From Clostridium sp. (GTDB lineage Bacteria > Bacillota > Clostridia > Lachnospirales > Lachnospiraceae): DNA of 64,000 nucleotides. Position 1 is the first letter of the stretch, and each line of letters opens with the position of its first letter. Position numbers and translations under genes: made by a program. The notes beneath the pieces are model-generated. The model was not told where the DNA came from. It searched no databases and was given only the letters and a program-made list of their open reading frames with translations. The DNA is taken from positions 287,930-351,929 of the forward strand of contig JAMPFF010000002.1 of the NCBI GenBank assembly GCA_023664605.1. Direction: 5' to 3'. This document shows positions 54,214 through 62,989 of this stretch, piece after piece.

Positions 54214-55640
54214 AAGAGAAAAAAGAAAAAACGCCGATGGATAAGGCAAAAAAGAAAAAGATTATCAAGAGATGTGTTTTGGGCGGTATTGTGGCAGTGA
54301 TGGTCCTCTATGTGGGCGTTAATTCCATAATCGCTAAAAATACGCCGACGACAGTATATACGACCGCGGTAGTGAAAGGGGACGTCGAGCAGGTTCTCAG
54401 CACCAGCGGCACGGTTAAGACGCAGGAGAGTAAGACTTATTTTGCGGATGTGGCTCTAAAAGTAGGACAGGTGGACGTCGCCGCGGGGGATAATGTGACA
54501 AAAGGGCAGCAGCTATACGCGTACGACGCAGAGGCGCTTGCGGATGAAAAGACGCTTTCAGAGCTGAAAATGCAGTCCAGCGAGGGCGGGTATGAAAGCT
54601 CTATGATAAAAAACAATAAGTATATCAGCGAACTGGGCGAGGCAAACATCAATCTGGACGTACTGGAACAGCAGATTGCCGATTCCGAAAACTATGTCAA
54701 AGAATTGAATAAGAAAATTTCCGATAAGCAGAACGCGCTTGCCTATGAGGGAACGTTATTGCAAATTTCCCTCTTAGATTGGTCGGATAAGGCGGACACG
54801 GAAGAATATCTGGAGCTGCAGAAGTTGGTTCAGCTCAATACATACGAACAGCAGCACAATAAGGAAATCGAAGCGTGGCAGAAGGAAGTGAGCGAATATC
54901 AGGATAAAATCGCCGCTTATAAAGAATACCAGGCGGAAATGAAATCGCAGAAGAGCGCGGCGGAGAGCGGCTCGCTGGACAACGGAAGCAAGAACCAGCT
55001 AATTGCCAATACGCAGATAGAAAATCTTAACGCACAGGAGACGCTTGCCAGTATTGAAGAGGTGGAAAACGGCGTGAAAGCGGAGTTTAACGGCGTTGTC
55101 ACATCGGTGAACGCCGTGGAGGGAAGCACACCCACGGTCGGAACGCAGATGGTAACGTTGGAAAGCACGGAGAAAGTCAAAGTGGAAATTTCCGTATCGA
55201 AATATGATTTGGAAAAAATAGCGGTAGGACAGGAAGCGGAGGTAGTCATTGCGGGCAAAACCTATCAGGGCGCTATCGCGAAAATCAATGGTATGGCGAC
55301 AACCAACGCCAGCGGCGCGGCGGTAGTCGGCGTGGAGATTCAGATAGAAAATCCCGATGCGGATATTTATCTGGGCGTGGAAGCCAAGGTGTCGGTGCAT
55401 ACCGCATATGCCGAACAGGTACTAGTCGTACCGATAGAGGTGATTAACAGCGATAAAAACGGCGATTTTGTCTATGCGGTGGAAAACGGCGTTTTAGTAA
55501 GAAAAGACGTTGTTGCCGGTATTTCTTCCGACAGCTATTGCGAGATTAAAGAGGGGCTTAGCGAGGGAGACCAGATTGTAAGTAATGTCGCGGCATATAT
55601 GGAAGCGGGCATGGCTGTTACGGCAATTTTACAGGAATAG
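54210..55640 (+). CDS. MacA-like membrane fusion adaptor (HlyD/RND family)
   Basis: 476 residues: lysine-rich N-terminus and one helix (about 24-44), a beta-barrel/lipoyl-like part VKGDVEQVLSTSGTVKTQESKTYFA near 60, a long coiled coil (about 115-265), and the second lipoyl half with VEISVSKYDLEKIAVGQEAEVVIAG near 330. Bridges the permease to the outside in known exporters. In a Gram-positive without outer membrane it probably spans the cell-wall side. Start overlaps the ATPase stop by 4 nt. Confidence 0.92.
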   Translation: MKEKKEKTPMDKAKKKKIIKRCVLGGIVAVMVLYVGVNSIIAKNTPTTVYTTAVVKGDVEQVLSTSGTVKTQESKTYFADVALKVGQVDVAAGDNVTKGQQLYAYDAEALADEKTLSELKMQSSEGGYESSMIKNNKYISELGEANINLDVLEQQIADSENYVKELNKKISDKQNALAYEGTLLQISLLDWSDKADTEEYLELQKLVQLNTYEQQHNKEIEAWQKEVSEYQDKIAAYKEYQAEMKSQKSAAESGSLDNGSKNQLIANTQIENLNAQETLASIEEVENGVKAEFNGVVTSVNAVEGSTPTVGTQMVTLESTEKVKVEISVSKYDLEKIAVGQEAEVVIAGKTYQGAIAKINGMATTNASGAAVVGVEIQIENPDADIYLGVEAKVSVHTAYAEQVLVVPIEVINSDKNGDFVYAVENGVLVRKDVVAGISSDSYCEIKEGLSEGDQIVSNVAAYMEAGMAVTAILQE

Positions 55641-55673
55641 AACGGAGAAAGAGAAGAAAGGAGCGTACTTCAA

Positions 55674-56894
55674 GTGGCGCAGATATGGGAATATATTAAG
55701 ATTGCTTTAATGAATATCAAAAGCAATAAAGGCCGTTCCGTTCTTACCATGCTTGGTATTATTATCGGTATTGCGTCTGTCATTATGATTATGGCGATAG
55801 GAAACGGCGTAAAAGGGCAGATTAATGATGAATTGGAGAGTATAGGAAGCGGCTTGATAGAGTTGTATCTGGATACGACGTTAGATACGACGACCATGCG
55901 CTTTGCACAGGAGGATTTCGACCTGATTATGGACAAGGTCGATCATGTAAAAGGCGCGACGCCTGTTATGGGCGGCTGGGGAACCGCAAACGGACCGAAA
56001 GGAAATTTTGAAGCAAGAGTGATGGGCGGAAATGAGGGGCTGCAATACTATTCCGCAAACGGCGGTTCGATTATTAAGGGAAGATACTTTTCTAAATCAG
56101 ACGCGGACAGCGCAAACCGTGTATGCGTCATTCCGGAGAGCAGCGCGGTTTTGCTTTTTGGGACGACGGACGTGGTCGGCATGAGTTTTGAGGTGACATT
56201 GTACGGCATTTCACAGGAATTGACGATTACGGGCATCCGCGAGGACAGCGCAACCAGCATTGTCAACAGCGCGTCTGCTTCCTATGTGACGTTGGAACTG
56301 CCGATATCGGTTATGGGGAACGACTATTATTTCTATACTGACGAGTTTAGCGATATCGCTATTTTCGCAGATAGTACGGAATACTGCACCGAGGTGGCAC
56401 AGAATGCGGTACGGCTTTTGGAAAATAAGTATGATGCCAGAGGCGAAGGGCAGATTATCGTACAGAGCATTTCGGATATGTCCGCAGAATATGACAGTAT
56501 TTTAAGCATTGTAACGCTTTTTATTTCTTTTGTGGCGGCGATATCGCTTTTAGTCGGCGGTATCGGCGTTATGAATATTATGCTTGTATCGGTGACGGAG
56601 CGTACCAGGGAAATCGGCATCCGTAAGGCGCTGGGGGCGAGAACAGGTTCTATTTTGCTGCAGTTTCTTGCCGAGGCGGGCATCATTACGCTGCTTGGCG
56701 GATTAATCGGTATTGTCATCGGCATTCTGGGGGGCAGCCTGATATGCTCCATCGTAGGCGTCACAGCGAGGACACAGGTATCTACAATTATCGGCGCGAC
56801 GCTGTTTTCCTCCGCGGTCGGTATTTTCTTTGGCATCTATCCGGCGAAAAAGGCGGCGAAACTAAGCCCGATTGAGGCGCTGCGCCACGAATAA
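55674..56894 (+). CDS. MacB-type ABC permease
   Basis: 406 residues starting GTG 55674 after AAAGGAGCG. One N-terminal helix (about 20-40, SVLTMLGIIIGIASVIMIMAIG), a MacB_PCD outside domain (about 45-270), then three helices of an FtsX domain with the RTREIGIRKALGARTGSIL motif near 315. Third gene of the efflux operon. Substrate may be a peptide or an antibiotic. Confidence 0.93.
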   Translation: MAQIWEYIKIALMNIKSNKGRSVLTMLGIIIGIASVIMIMAIGNGVKGQINDELESIGSGLIELYLDTTLDTTTMRFAQEDFDLIMDKVDHVKGATPVMGGWGTANGPKGNFEARVMGGNEGLQYYSANGGSIIKGRYFSKSDADSANRVCVIPESSAVLLFGTTDVVGMSFEVTLYGISQELTITGIREDSATSIVNSASASYVTLELPISVMGNDYYFYTDEFSDIAIFADSTEYCTEVAQNAVRLLENKYDARGEGQIIVQSISDMSAEYDSILSIVTLFISFVAAISLLVGGIGVMNIMLVSVTERTREIGIRKALGARTGSILLQFLAEAGIITLLGGLIGIVIGILGGSLICSIVGVTARTQVSTIIGATLFSSAVGIFFGIYPAKKAAKLSPIEALRHE

Positions 56895-56929
56895 AAGCCG
56901 CGGGTTGAGGATGAAGTTATACTTTATAC

Positions 56930-56957
56930 TTGCGGTTTATGTAAAATTCAGTATAAT
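56930..56957 (+). promoter_or_regulatory. Promoter of the YcxB-like gene
   Basis: TTGCGG (56930-56935), 16-bp spacer, TATAAT (56952-56957). A GGTTGAG motif is at 56903-56909, just after the permease stop. Confidence 0.65.
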
Positions 56958-56992
56958 AGAATAAGGGCTGCAGAGGCGGCCGCATCTAAGAG

Positions 56993-57039
56993 AAAGCACC
57001 TGCGATGTAGGTGCTTTTCCTCTAACATCGCAGGTTGAG
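56993..57039 (+). promoter_or_regulatory. Leader hairpin with possible pseudoknot
   Basis: AAAGCACCT/AGGTGCTTT (56993-57001, 57009-57017) encloses loop GCGATGT (57002-57008), which is complementary to ACATCGC (57025-57031). Extended, CCTGCGATGT (56999-57008) and ACATCGCAGG (57025-57034) match over 10 bp, so this is a pseudoknot or an alternative pair. GGTTGAG follows at 57033-57039. Confidence 0.6.
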
Positions 57040-57059
57040 AGAAAGGCGTGGTTATTTGT

Positions 57060-57539
57060 ATGGAAGTGGAATTTGATGTTAAAATGGAGGCGGGCATTTT
57101 ATACGATTATATGATGCACCACACATTCAGCAGTTTTGTCGGCATGATGGGAACGGTCGTAGGAGCGCTTTTGCTGATTGTCTTTTTTATGGACAGGCAG
57201 CCGTTATTTCTGATTGCGGCAGTGGTTGTGCTTGCTTATCAGCCGTGGTCGCTTTTTCTGCGTTCCAGACAGCAGATGTTGAAAAATCCGGCGTTTAAGA
57301 AACCATTACACTATAAATTAACGGAGGAAGGCATTGAAGTATCGCAGGACGGCGTGACAGACAGCCAGAAGTGGGAAAATATGTATAAGGCGGTTTCTAC
57401 CGGCAGCAGCGTTATCGTCTATACATCCCGCATCAACGCCTGCATTTTCCCTAAGAAAGATATGGGGGAGAATAAGTACAAGGTTATCGAGATGATTTCA
57501 ACGCATATGCCGCCTAAAAAAGTGAAAATCAGAGGATAG
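57060..57539 (+). CDS. YcxB-like domain membrane protein
   Basis: About 159 residues. Two membrane helices (about 28-48 and 54-70), then a C-terminal YcxB-like domain with YKLTEEGIEVS and WENMYKAVSTGSSVIVYTS near 90-125 and FPKKDMGENKYKVIEMIS near the end. Two starts are in frame (GTG 57048 and ATG 57060); the ribosome site AAAGG at 57042 is too close to the first and rather far from the second. Function unknown. Confidence 0.78.
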   Translation: MEVEFDVKMEAGILYDYMMHHTFSSFVGMMGTVVGALLLIVFFMDRQPLFLIAAVVVLAYQPWSLFLRSRQQMLKNPAFKKPLHYKLTEEGIEVSQDGVTDSQKWENMYKAVSTGSSVIVYTSRINACIFPKKDMGENKYKVIEMISTHMPPKKVKIRG

Positions 57540-57613
57540 GCTAAAATCAGGGATTTTTAGCCGTGAATTTGTGCCAAAGCGCAGACTGCGCAGCACAAAT
57601 GCCGCAGGTTGAG
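57539..57613 (+). promoter_or_regulatory. Hairpin pair and CCGTG-type leader before tsaE
   Basis: GGCTAAAA/TTTTAGCC (57539-57546, 57555-57562) overlaps the previous stop, then ATTTGTGC/GCACAAAT (57567-57574, 57593-57600) encloses GCGCA-GAC-TGCGC. The CCGTGAATTTGTG motif is at 57561-57573 and GGTTGAG at 57607-57613. Confidence 0.65.
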
Positions 57614-57622
57614 AGAATTAAT

Positions 57623-58060
57623 ATGGAAAAAATAATAGAAACGCATAGTGCGCAGGAAACATATGAATTAGGGAAAAAAATGGGCGAAAATGCCAGAGCG
57701 GGGCAGATTTACTGCCTAATCGGCGATTTAGGAGTCGGCAAAACGGTTTTTACACAGGGAATGGCGGCGGGGCTTGGCATTACGGAGCCTGTAAACAGCC
57801 CGACATTTACTATCCTGCAGATTTATGAAGAGGGCAGGATGCCTTTTTACCATTTCGACGTATATCGGATAGAAGAGGCGGAGGAAATGGAGGAAATAGG
57901 ATATGAGGAATATTTTTACGGAGAGGGCGTCTGCCTGATTGAGTGGGCGAACCTGATTGAAGAGATTCTGCCGGAAGAACGTATTAGCGTTGTAATAGAA
58001 AAAGATTTATCGTCAGGATTTGATTACAGGACAATAAAGGTAGAAGGGGCGGAGTGGTAA
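57623..58060 (+). CDS. tsaE: tRNA t6A biosynthesis ATPase TsaE
   Basis: 145 residues. Walker A GDLGVGKT near residue 38, PTFTILQIYEEG, FHFDVYR-type motif (YHFDVYRIEE) and LIEWANLI near 110. TsaE powers the TsaBD complex that makes N6-threonylcarbamoyladenosine at tRNA position 37. ATG 57623; the upstream ATG frame through the hairpin is rejected. Next gene (tsaB-rimI) starts 2 nt after the stop. Confidence 0.94.
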   Translation: MEKIIETHSAQETYELGKKMGENARAGQIYCLIGDLGVGKTVFTQGMAAGLGITEPVNSPTFTILQIYEEGRMPFYHFDVYRIEEAEEMEEIGYEEYFYGEGVCLIEWANLIEEILPEERISVVIEKDLSSGFDYRTIKVEGAEW

Positions 58061-58062
58061 CT

Positions 58063-59199
58063 ATGAAACTGATAGCTTTGGACAGCTCCGGGCTGGTAGC
58101 CTCTGTGGCGGTTATAGAAAACGATATTCTTGTTGCGGAATACAGCATTCAGTATAAAAAGACGCATTCCCAGACATTACTGCCGATGCTTGATGAAGTC
58201 CGAAAGATGACAGAACTGGATTTTGACACGGTGGACGCGGTGGCGGTTGCGGCAGGACCGGGTTCCTTTACCGGGCTGCGTATCGGCTCTGCGACGGCGA
58301 AAGGGCTTGCGTTTGCAATGGGAAAACCGATTGTGCCGGTTCCTACTTTGGAGGGGCTTGCCTATAATCTGTACGGAACGGATAAAGTCGTCTGTCCGGT
58401 GATGGACGCCAGAAGAAATCAGGTGTATACAGGCATTTATCAGTTTGTCCGTAAGGATGATATATATTGTCTTGATATTATAAAAAGACAATGCGCGCTT
58501 GCCTTTGAGGAAATTGCGCAGGAATTAAACGCGCTTGGCAGAGAGGTTATTTTTTTGGGGGACGGGGTTCCTGTTTTTAAAGAACGTATGGAAACGGTGA
58601 TGGAAGTTCCTTATACGTTGGCGCCGGCGCATATGAACAGACAGCGCGCGGCAAGCGTCGCCGCGCTGGGCAGCATCTATTATGCACAGGGAAAGGTGCA
58701 GAGCGGCGCGGAACATACGCCGGAATATCTGCGCCTGTCACAGGCGGAGCGGGAAAGAAAAGAGCAGGTGCATATCAGACCGATGGAGCGGGAGGATGTA
58801 GAGGTTATCAGCCGCCTGGAAGAGGAAACATTTTCCATGCCATGGTCGAAAGACGCCTTTTTAGAGATGATAACAAAAGAGGACGCCGCCTATTATGTGG
58901 CGGAAATAGACGGGAACGTCGTCGGCGGCTGCGGCGTGCTGATGGCGGCGGGAGAGGGAAATATTACCAATGTCGTTGTGGATGAAAAAGAACGAAACAA
59001 AGGCATTGGAACGAAAATGCTGCAATATCTTATAGAAGACGGCTATAGGAACGGTTTGACGGCTTTTACATTGGAAGTGAGAGTGAGTAACGCCGCCGCC
59101 ATCCATGTGTACGAAAAACTGGGATTTTTTTCAGAGGGAATCCGTCCGAACTTCTATGAAAAACCGGCGGAAGATGCTATGATAATGTGGAAGAGATAG
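58063..59199 (+). CDS. TsaB-RimI fusion: t6A synthesis subunit plus ribosomal alanine acetyltransferase
   Basis: 378 residues, two domains. Residues 1-235: TsaB with LALDSSGLVASVAV at the start and AVAAGPGSFTGLRIG near 66-80. Residues about 236-378: GNAT acetyltransferase of RimI type (HIRPMEREDVEVI, VVDEKERNKGIGTKML, NAAAIHVYEKLGF). TsaB scaffolds TsaD; RimI acetylates S18 N-terminus in E. coli. The fusion is repeatedly seen in Clostridia to my knowledge. ATG 58063 chosen over GTG 58054 inside tsaE. Linker near 228-238 is charged. Confidence 0.92.
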   Translation: MKLIALDSSGLVASVAVIENDILVAEYSIQYKKTHSQTLLPMLDEVRKMTELDFDTVDAVAVAAGPGSFTGLRIGSATAKGLAFAMGKPIVPVPTLEGLAYNLYGTDKVVCPVMDARRNQVYTGIYQFVRKDDIYCLDIIKRQCALAFEEIAQELNALGREVIFLGDGVPVFKERMETVMEVPYTLAPAHMNRQRAASVAALGSIYYAQGKVQSGAEHTPEYLRLSQAERERKEQVHIRPMEREDVEVISRLEEETFSMPWSKDAFLEMITKEDAAYYVAEIDGNVVGGCGVLMAAGEGNITNVVVDEKERNKGIGTKMLQYLIEDGYRNGLTAFTLEVRVSNAAAIHVYEKLGFFSEGIRPNFYEKPAEDAMIMWKR

Positions 59200-59222
59200 G
59201 AAGCGGATAGAATATTTACCAC

Positions 59223-59251
59223 TGTTTTTACATATTTCAGATTGCTATAAT
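59223..59251 (+). promoter_or_regulatory. Promoter of the small cysteine protein gene
   Basis: Weak -35 TGTTTT (59223-59228), 17-bp spacer, extended -10 TGCTATAAT (hexamer 59246-59251). The leader has a small hairpin TGTG-TCGG-CACA near 59279. Confidence 0.65.
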
Positions 59252-59321
59252 GGAGATGGCATAAAGTGTTTTCAACTTGTGTCGGCACAGAATGTCATTT
59301 ATGTAGGTACAGGAGGGTAAA

Positions 59322-59585
59322 ATGAGAACTTATCTTATTGATGAAGAAATGAAAGAAAGAGAAAATAAACTGACTGCAGTGATTTGTAATTGCTGCAATA
59401 AAAATCTGCTGGTAGAAAATGGCATTTTAAAGCAGGAGTGCATTCATGTCGCGCATGATTTCGGCTATTTCAGCGAAAGAGACGGCGAAACGCATAGTTT
59501 TGATTTATGCGAGGACTGCTATGCTTCTATTATTGCCAGATTCCGCGTTCCGGTAGAGAATGCGGAAAGAAAAGAACTTCTGTAG
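59322..59585 (+). CDS. Small four-cysteine zinc-finger-like protein
   Basis: 87 residues with CNCCNKN near 23 and LCEDCYASI near 63, plus a lone Cys near 40. Two CxxC-type knuckles 40 residues apart suggest a zinc ribbon. Ribosome site AGGAGGG upstream. Function unknown; possible regulator or ribosome-associated factor (guess). It has its own promoter and is followed by a 12-bp inverted repeat. Confidence 0.75.
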   Translation: MRTYLIDEEMKERENKLTAVICNCCNKNLLVENGILKQECIHVAHDFGYFSERDGETHSFDLCEDCYASIIARFRVPVENAERKELL

Positions 59586-59611
59586 CAGTGTGAAAATAAA
59601 TTTTCACACTG
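59586..59611. repeat. 12-bp inverted repeat after the zinc-finger-like gene
   Basis: CAGTGTGAAAAT/ATTTTCACACTG with AA between, immediately after the stop codon. No T-run follows. Related to the repeats at 27050 and 63054. Confidence 0.85.
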
Positions 59612-59635
59612 TTGCGTAAGAATGAGGGGCTATTT

Positions 59636-60547
59636 ATGTTAGACATTTGTCTGCTTGGCACAGGGGGGATGATGCCGCTGCCGTATCGCTGGCTGACCTC
59701 CCTGATGGCAAGGTATAACGGAAAAAGTATATTGATAGACTGCGGAGAGGGTACGCAGATTGCCATGAAGGAAAAAGGATGGAGTCCGAAACCGATTGAC
59801 ATTATCTGCTTTACCCATTTTCATGCGGACCATATCAGCGGACTGCCGGGTATGCTCCTTACGATGGGGAATGCGGAACGGACAGAGCCGCTTCTTTTGA
59901 TAGGACCGAAAGGATTGACACGGGTCGTGTCATCGCTGCGCATTATTGCGCCGGAACTGCCTTTTACGATAGAGTGCATGGAACTGACGGAGGCGGAGCA
60001 GACGATACAGTTTGACGGCTTTCGGATAGAAGCCTTTAAAGTCAATCACAATGTTATCTGCTATGGATATAATATTGTAGTGGACAGAATCGGGAAATTC
60101 GATGTGGAAAAGGCGCAAGCCTGCGGCATTGACAGAAAATACTGGAACCGCCTGCAAAAGGGGGAGACGATAGAGACCGAACAGGGAACATGGACGCCGG
60201 ATATGGTGTTAGGCGCACCCAGGAAAGGCATTAAGCTGACATATTGTACGGACACAAGACCAACTGACAGTATTGTCAGAAATGCGAGGGGCGCGGATTT
60301 ATTCATCTGCGAGGGGATGTACGGCGAGCCGGAGAAGAAACAGAAAGCAAAAGAATATAAGCATATGACATTCTATGAAGCGGCGGCATTGGCGAAAGAG
60401 GCGCAGGTCAAAGAGTTGTGGTTGACGCATTACAGCCCGTCCCTTGTCAGAGCAGAAGATTATATGCATGAAGTTCGGAAAATTTTTCCAAATGCTATTG
60501 CGGGAAAGGATGGAAAGAGTGTAGACTTAATGTATAGTGAAGAGTAA
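59636..60547 (+). CDS. rnz: Ribonuclease Z (MBL fold)
   Basis: 303 residues. Zinc motif THFHADH near residue 61 marks the tRNase Z beta-lactamase fold; LTYCTDTRPTDS near 205 and the last histidine in LTHYSPSL near 268 complete the site. It processes tRNA 3' ends. ATG 59636 is preceded by GAGGGGC; the upstream ATG 59612 lies next to the inverted repeat and is rejected. Confidence 0.94.
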   Translation: MLDICLLGTGGMMPLPYRWLTSLMARYNGKSILIDCGEGTQIAMKEKGWSPKPIDIICFTHFHADHISGLPGMLLTMGNAERTEPLLLIGPKGLTRVVSSLRIIAPELPFTIECMELTEAEQTIQFDGFRIEAFKVNHNVICYGYNIVVDRIGKFDVEKAQACGIDRKYWNRLQKGETIETEQGTWTPDMVLGAPRKGIKLTYCTDTRPTDSIVRNARGADLFICEGMYGEPEKKQKAKEYKHMTFYEAAALAKEAQVKELWLTHYSPSLVRAEDYMHEVRKIFPNAIAGKDGKSVDLMYSEE

Positions 60548-60584
60548 AGATACATTACAAAATGAGAAAGGGCGTGATATCAGT

Positions 60585-61151
60585 ATGAAGAAATCAAGCG
60601 GAATCAAAATAGTGGTTATCGGGGTTATATTGGCGGCGCTTGTGATTGGTTATTTTTATTATGTCGTAAATAAAGATGAAAAGCCACAGGAGGAAGTTGT
60701 GGAGTCTACACAAGTACAGACCGTCCTGATGCGTGATTTGGAGAAAAATTATCCGCCCTCGCCTAAGGAGGTTGTAAAGTATTTCAGCGAGATTTCCAAA
60801 TGCTTTTACAATGAAAAGTATACGGAAGAGGAACTGAACGAGTTAGCCGTGCAGATTCAGGGCATTTATGATGACGAGCTGATTGCCAATAAGACACAGG
60901 AAGAGTACATAAAGGATTTAAAAAACGATATTGCGGAAATGAAAGCGAATGACCGTGCTATTTCCTCCTATGAAGTATCGGCAAGCACGGACGTTGAATT
61001 TTTTAATGATAACGGGGATTCGTGCGCAAGGCTTTATTGTATATACAATATCAGGCAGGGAACGAACATACTGCAAAGCAGGGTGGTATTTATTTTACGT
61101 CAGGACGAGAATAAACACTGGAAGATTTTGGGATGGGATTTAGACGATTAA
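60585..61151 (+). CDS. Single-pass membrane protein with outside domain, unknown
   Basis: 188 residues. One N-terminal helix (about 7-27), then an Asp/Glu-rich linker and a mixed alpha/beta domain ending in [10 protein letters not shown], whose pattern ([11 protein letters not shown] and [10 protein letters not shown]) resembles an NTF2/DUF4878-like fold. It begins at ATG 60585 with GAAAGGGCGTG upstream; the earlier start overlapping rnz is rejected. Function unknown. Confidence 0.75.
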   Translation: MKKSSGIKIVVIGVILAALVIGYFYYVVNKDEKPQEEVVESTQVQTVLMRDLEKNYPPSPKEVVKYFSEISKCFYNEKYTEEELNELAVQIQGIYDDELIANKTQEEYIKDLKNDIAEMKANDRAISSYEVSASTDVEFFNDNGDSCARLYCIYNIRQGTNILQSRVVFILRQDENKHWKILGWDLDD

Positions 61152-61179
61152 CCGTGCATTTGTGTCTTTCCGTCACAAA
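61152..61179 (+). promoter_or_regulatory. CCGTG-type leader hairpin before tsaD
   Basis: CCGTGCATTTGTG at 61152-61164; TTTGTG (61159-61164) pairs with CACAAA (61174-61179) over a 9-nt loop. It starts directly at the stop of the previous gene and ends 25 nt before the TTG start of tsaD. Confidence 0.6.
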
Positions 61180-61204
61180 AAACGTTCCGGAATGGAGGAT
61201 TAGA

Positions 61205-62233
61205 TTGGAAAAAGAAGATGTGCTGATTCTGGCGGTGGAAACTTCTTGTGACGAGACAGCCGCCGCCGTGGTAAAAAACGGCAGGGAGGTTTTATCGAAT
61301 ATCATATCTTCGCAGATTGCGCTGCATACCGTTTACGGGGGCGTTGTTCCGGAAATCGCTTCCAGAAAGCATATTGAGAAAATCAATCAGGTCATGGAAG
61401 AGGCGTTATGCGAGGCAAAAGTGACATTGCGGGATATTACGGCAATCGCCGTTACCTATGGACCGGGGCTGGTCGGCGCGCTGTTAGTGGGCGTTTCCAC
61501 AGCTAAGGCGGTCAGTCTTGCCGCAGACATTCCCTTAGTCGGAGTCCATCATATCGAGGGGCATATCAGCGCGAATTATATCGAGAATAAAGAGCTGGAG
61601 CCGCCTTTTATCTGTCTGGTGGTATCGGGCGGACATTCCCATCTTGTTAGGGTAAAAGATTACGGGGAATATGAAATTCTCGGACGAACGAGAGACGACG
61701 CGGCGGGAGAGGCTTTTGATAAAGTAGCAAGAGCAATCGGTTTAGGATATCCCGGAGGTCCCAAGATTGATAAGGTGGCAAAAGAGGGAAATGCGGATGC
61801 GATTGCCTTTCCCCGTGCAAAAGTGGCGGACGCCGTGTATGATTTTAGTTTCAGCGGCTTAAAATCGGCGGTTTTAAATTACTTAAATTCCTGTGAAATG
61901 AAAAAAATACCCGTCTGCCAGGCGGATGTAGCCGCTTCTTTCCAGAAAGCCGTCGTGGATGTGCTGGTGGAGCATTCCATGCAGGCGCTAGAAGAATACG
62001 GAATGGACAAGTTTGCGACTGCGGGCGGCGTCGCCTCCAATACGGCGTTACGAAAGGCGCTTGCCGATGCGTGCGGCGCGAGAAAAATAAAATTCTATCG
62101 TCCGTCGCCGGTTCTTTGTACCGATAACGCGGCAATGATAGGAACGGCGGGATATTATGAATATTGTAAGGGAATACGGCATGGATATGATTTGAACGCG
62201 GTGCCGAACTTACGTCTGGGAGAAAGATTATAA
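61205..62233 (+). CDS. tsaD: tRNA t6A synthesis catalytic subunit TsaD
   Basis: 342 residues from TTG 61205, 6 nt after GGAGG. Iron-binding HIEGH near residue 115, substrate motifs [11 protein letters not shown] near 137 and [22 protein letters not shown], and the kinase-fold end TDNAAMIG. Transfers the threonylcarbamoyl group to A37 of tRNA. The frame is open upstream into the previous gene; that start is rejected because it lacks a site and would fuse the leader hairpin. IspD follows with no gap. Confidence 0.95.
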   Translation: MEKEDVLILAVETSCDETAAAVVKNGREVLSNIISSQIALHTVYGGVVPEIASRKHIEKINQVMEEALCEAKVTLRDITAIAVTYGPGLVGALLVGVSTAKAVSLAADIPLVGVHHIEGHISANYIENKELEPPFICLVVSGGHSHLVRVKDYGEYEILGRTRDDAAGEAFDKVARAIGLGYPGGPKIDKVAKEGNADAIAFPRAKVADAVYDFSFSGLKSAVLNYLNSCEMKKIPVCQADVAASFQKAVVDVLVEHSMQALEEYGMDKFATAGGVASNTALRKALADACGARKIKFYRPSPVLCTDNAAMIGTAGYYEYCKGIRHGYDLNAVPNLRLGERL

Positions 62234-62989
62234 ATGGAAAATTTGTTGAAAATAAATGAAAAAAATGTCGCCGTGGTTTTAGCCGCGGGACAGGGAAAGC
62301 GGATGCAAAGCAGCGTGCATAAGCAGTATCTTCTGCTGCATGATAAGCCCGTTCTCTATTATTCCTTAAAAGCGTTTCAGGACAGCTCTTTTATAGAAGA
62401 AATCATTCTGGTAGCGGGTAAAGGAGAAGAGGAATACTGCCGTACGGAAATTGTAAAAAAGTTCCATTTTACAAAGGTAACAAAAATCGTGGAGGGCGGC
62501 AGGGAACGTTATCATTCTGTGGCAAACGCTATGAAAGCGATAGAAGAGGATGCGGGATACGTTTTTATTCATGACGGCGCGCGTCCTTTTTTATCGGAAG
62601 AAATACTGATGCGCGCATATGACGCGGTAAAAGAGCATCACGCCTGTGTGGCGGGAATGCCGGTGAAAGACACGATTAAGGTGGTGGATGAAAACTGCTT
62701 TGCCAAGCATACGCCGGACAGAGAAACGCTTTGGCAGATACAGACGCCGCAGGTATTTACCATCGCATTGGCAAAAGAAGCCTATAAGCAGTTATTAATA
62801 AAAGAAGAAGAACTGAAAGCGCGGGGGATACAGATTACGGATGACGCGATGGTCGTGGAAACACTTTTGACCCATCCGGTCAAATTAATAGAAGGCTCCT
62901 ACAGGAATATCAAGATAACGACGCCGGAGGATTTAATCATTGCGGATTCTTTTTTGATACAACATGATGCAAAAAAGATGCAAAAATGA
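62234..62989 (+). CDS. ispD: 2-C-methyl-D-erythritol 4-phosphate cytidylyltransferase
   Basis: 251 residues. CTP-binding motif VVLAAGQGKRMQ near residue 13 and HDGARPFLS near 110; the PVKDTIK lysine and WQIQTPQVF near 175 are conserved. Third enzyme of the non-mevalonate isoprenoid route: it makes CDP-ME from MEP and CTP. Starts right after the tsaD stop. Its last codons carry the GATGCAA repeats described below. Confidence 0.95.
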   Translation: MENLLKINEKNVAVVLAAGQGKRMQSSVHKQYLLLHDKPVLYYSLKAFQDSSFIEEIILVAGKGEEEYCRTEIVKKFHFTKVTKIVEGGRERYHSVANAMKAIEEDAGYVFIHDGARPFLSEEILMRAYDAVKEHHACVAGMPVKDTIKVVDENCFAKHTPDRETLWQIQTPQVFTIALAKEAYKQLLIKEEELKARGIQITDDAMVVETLLTHPVKLIEGSYRNIKITTPEDLIIADSFLIQHDAKKMQK

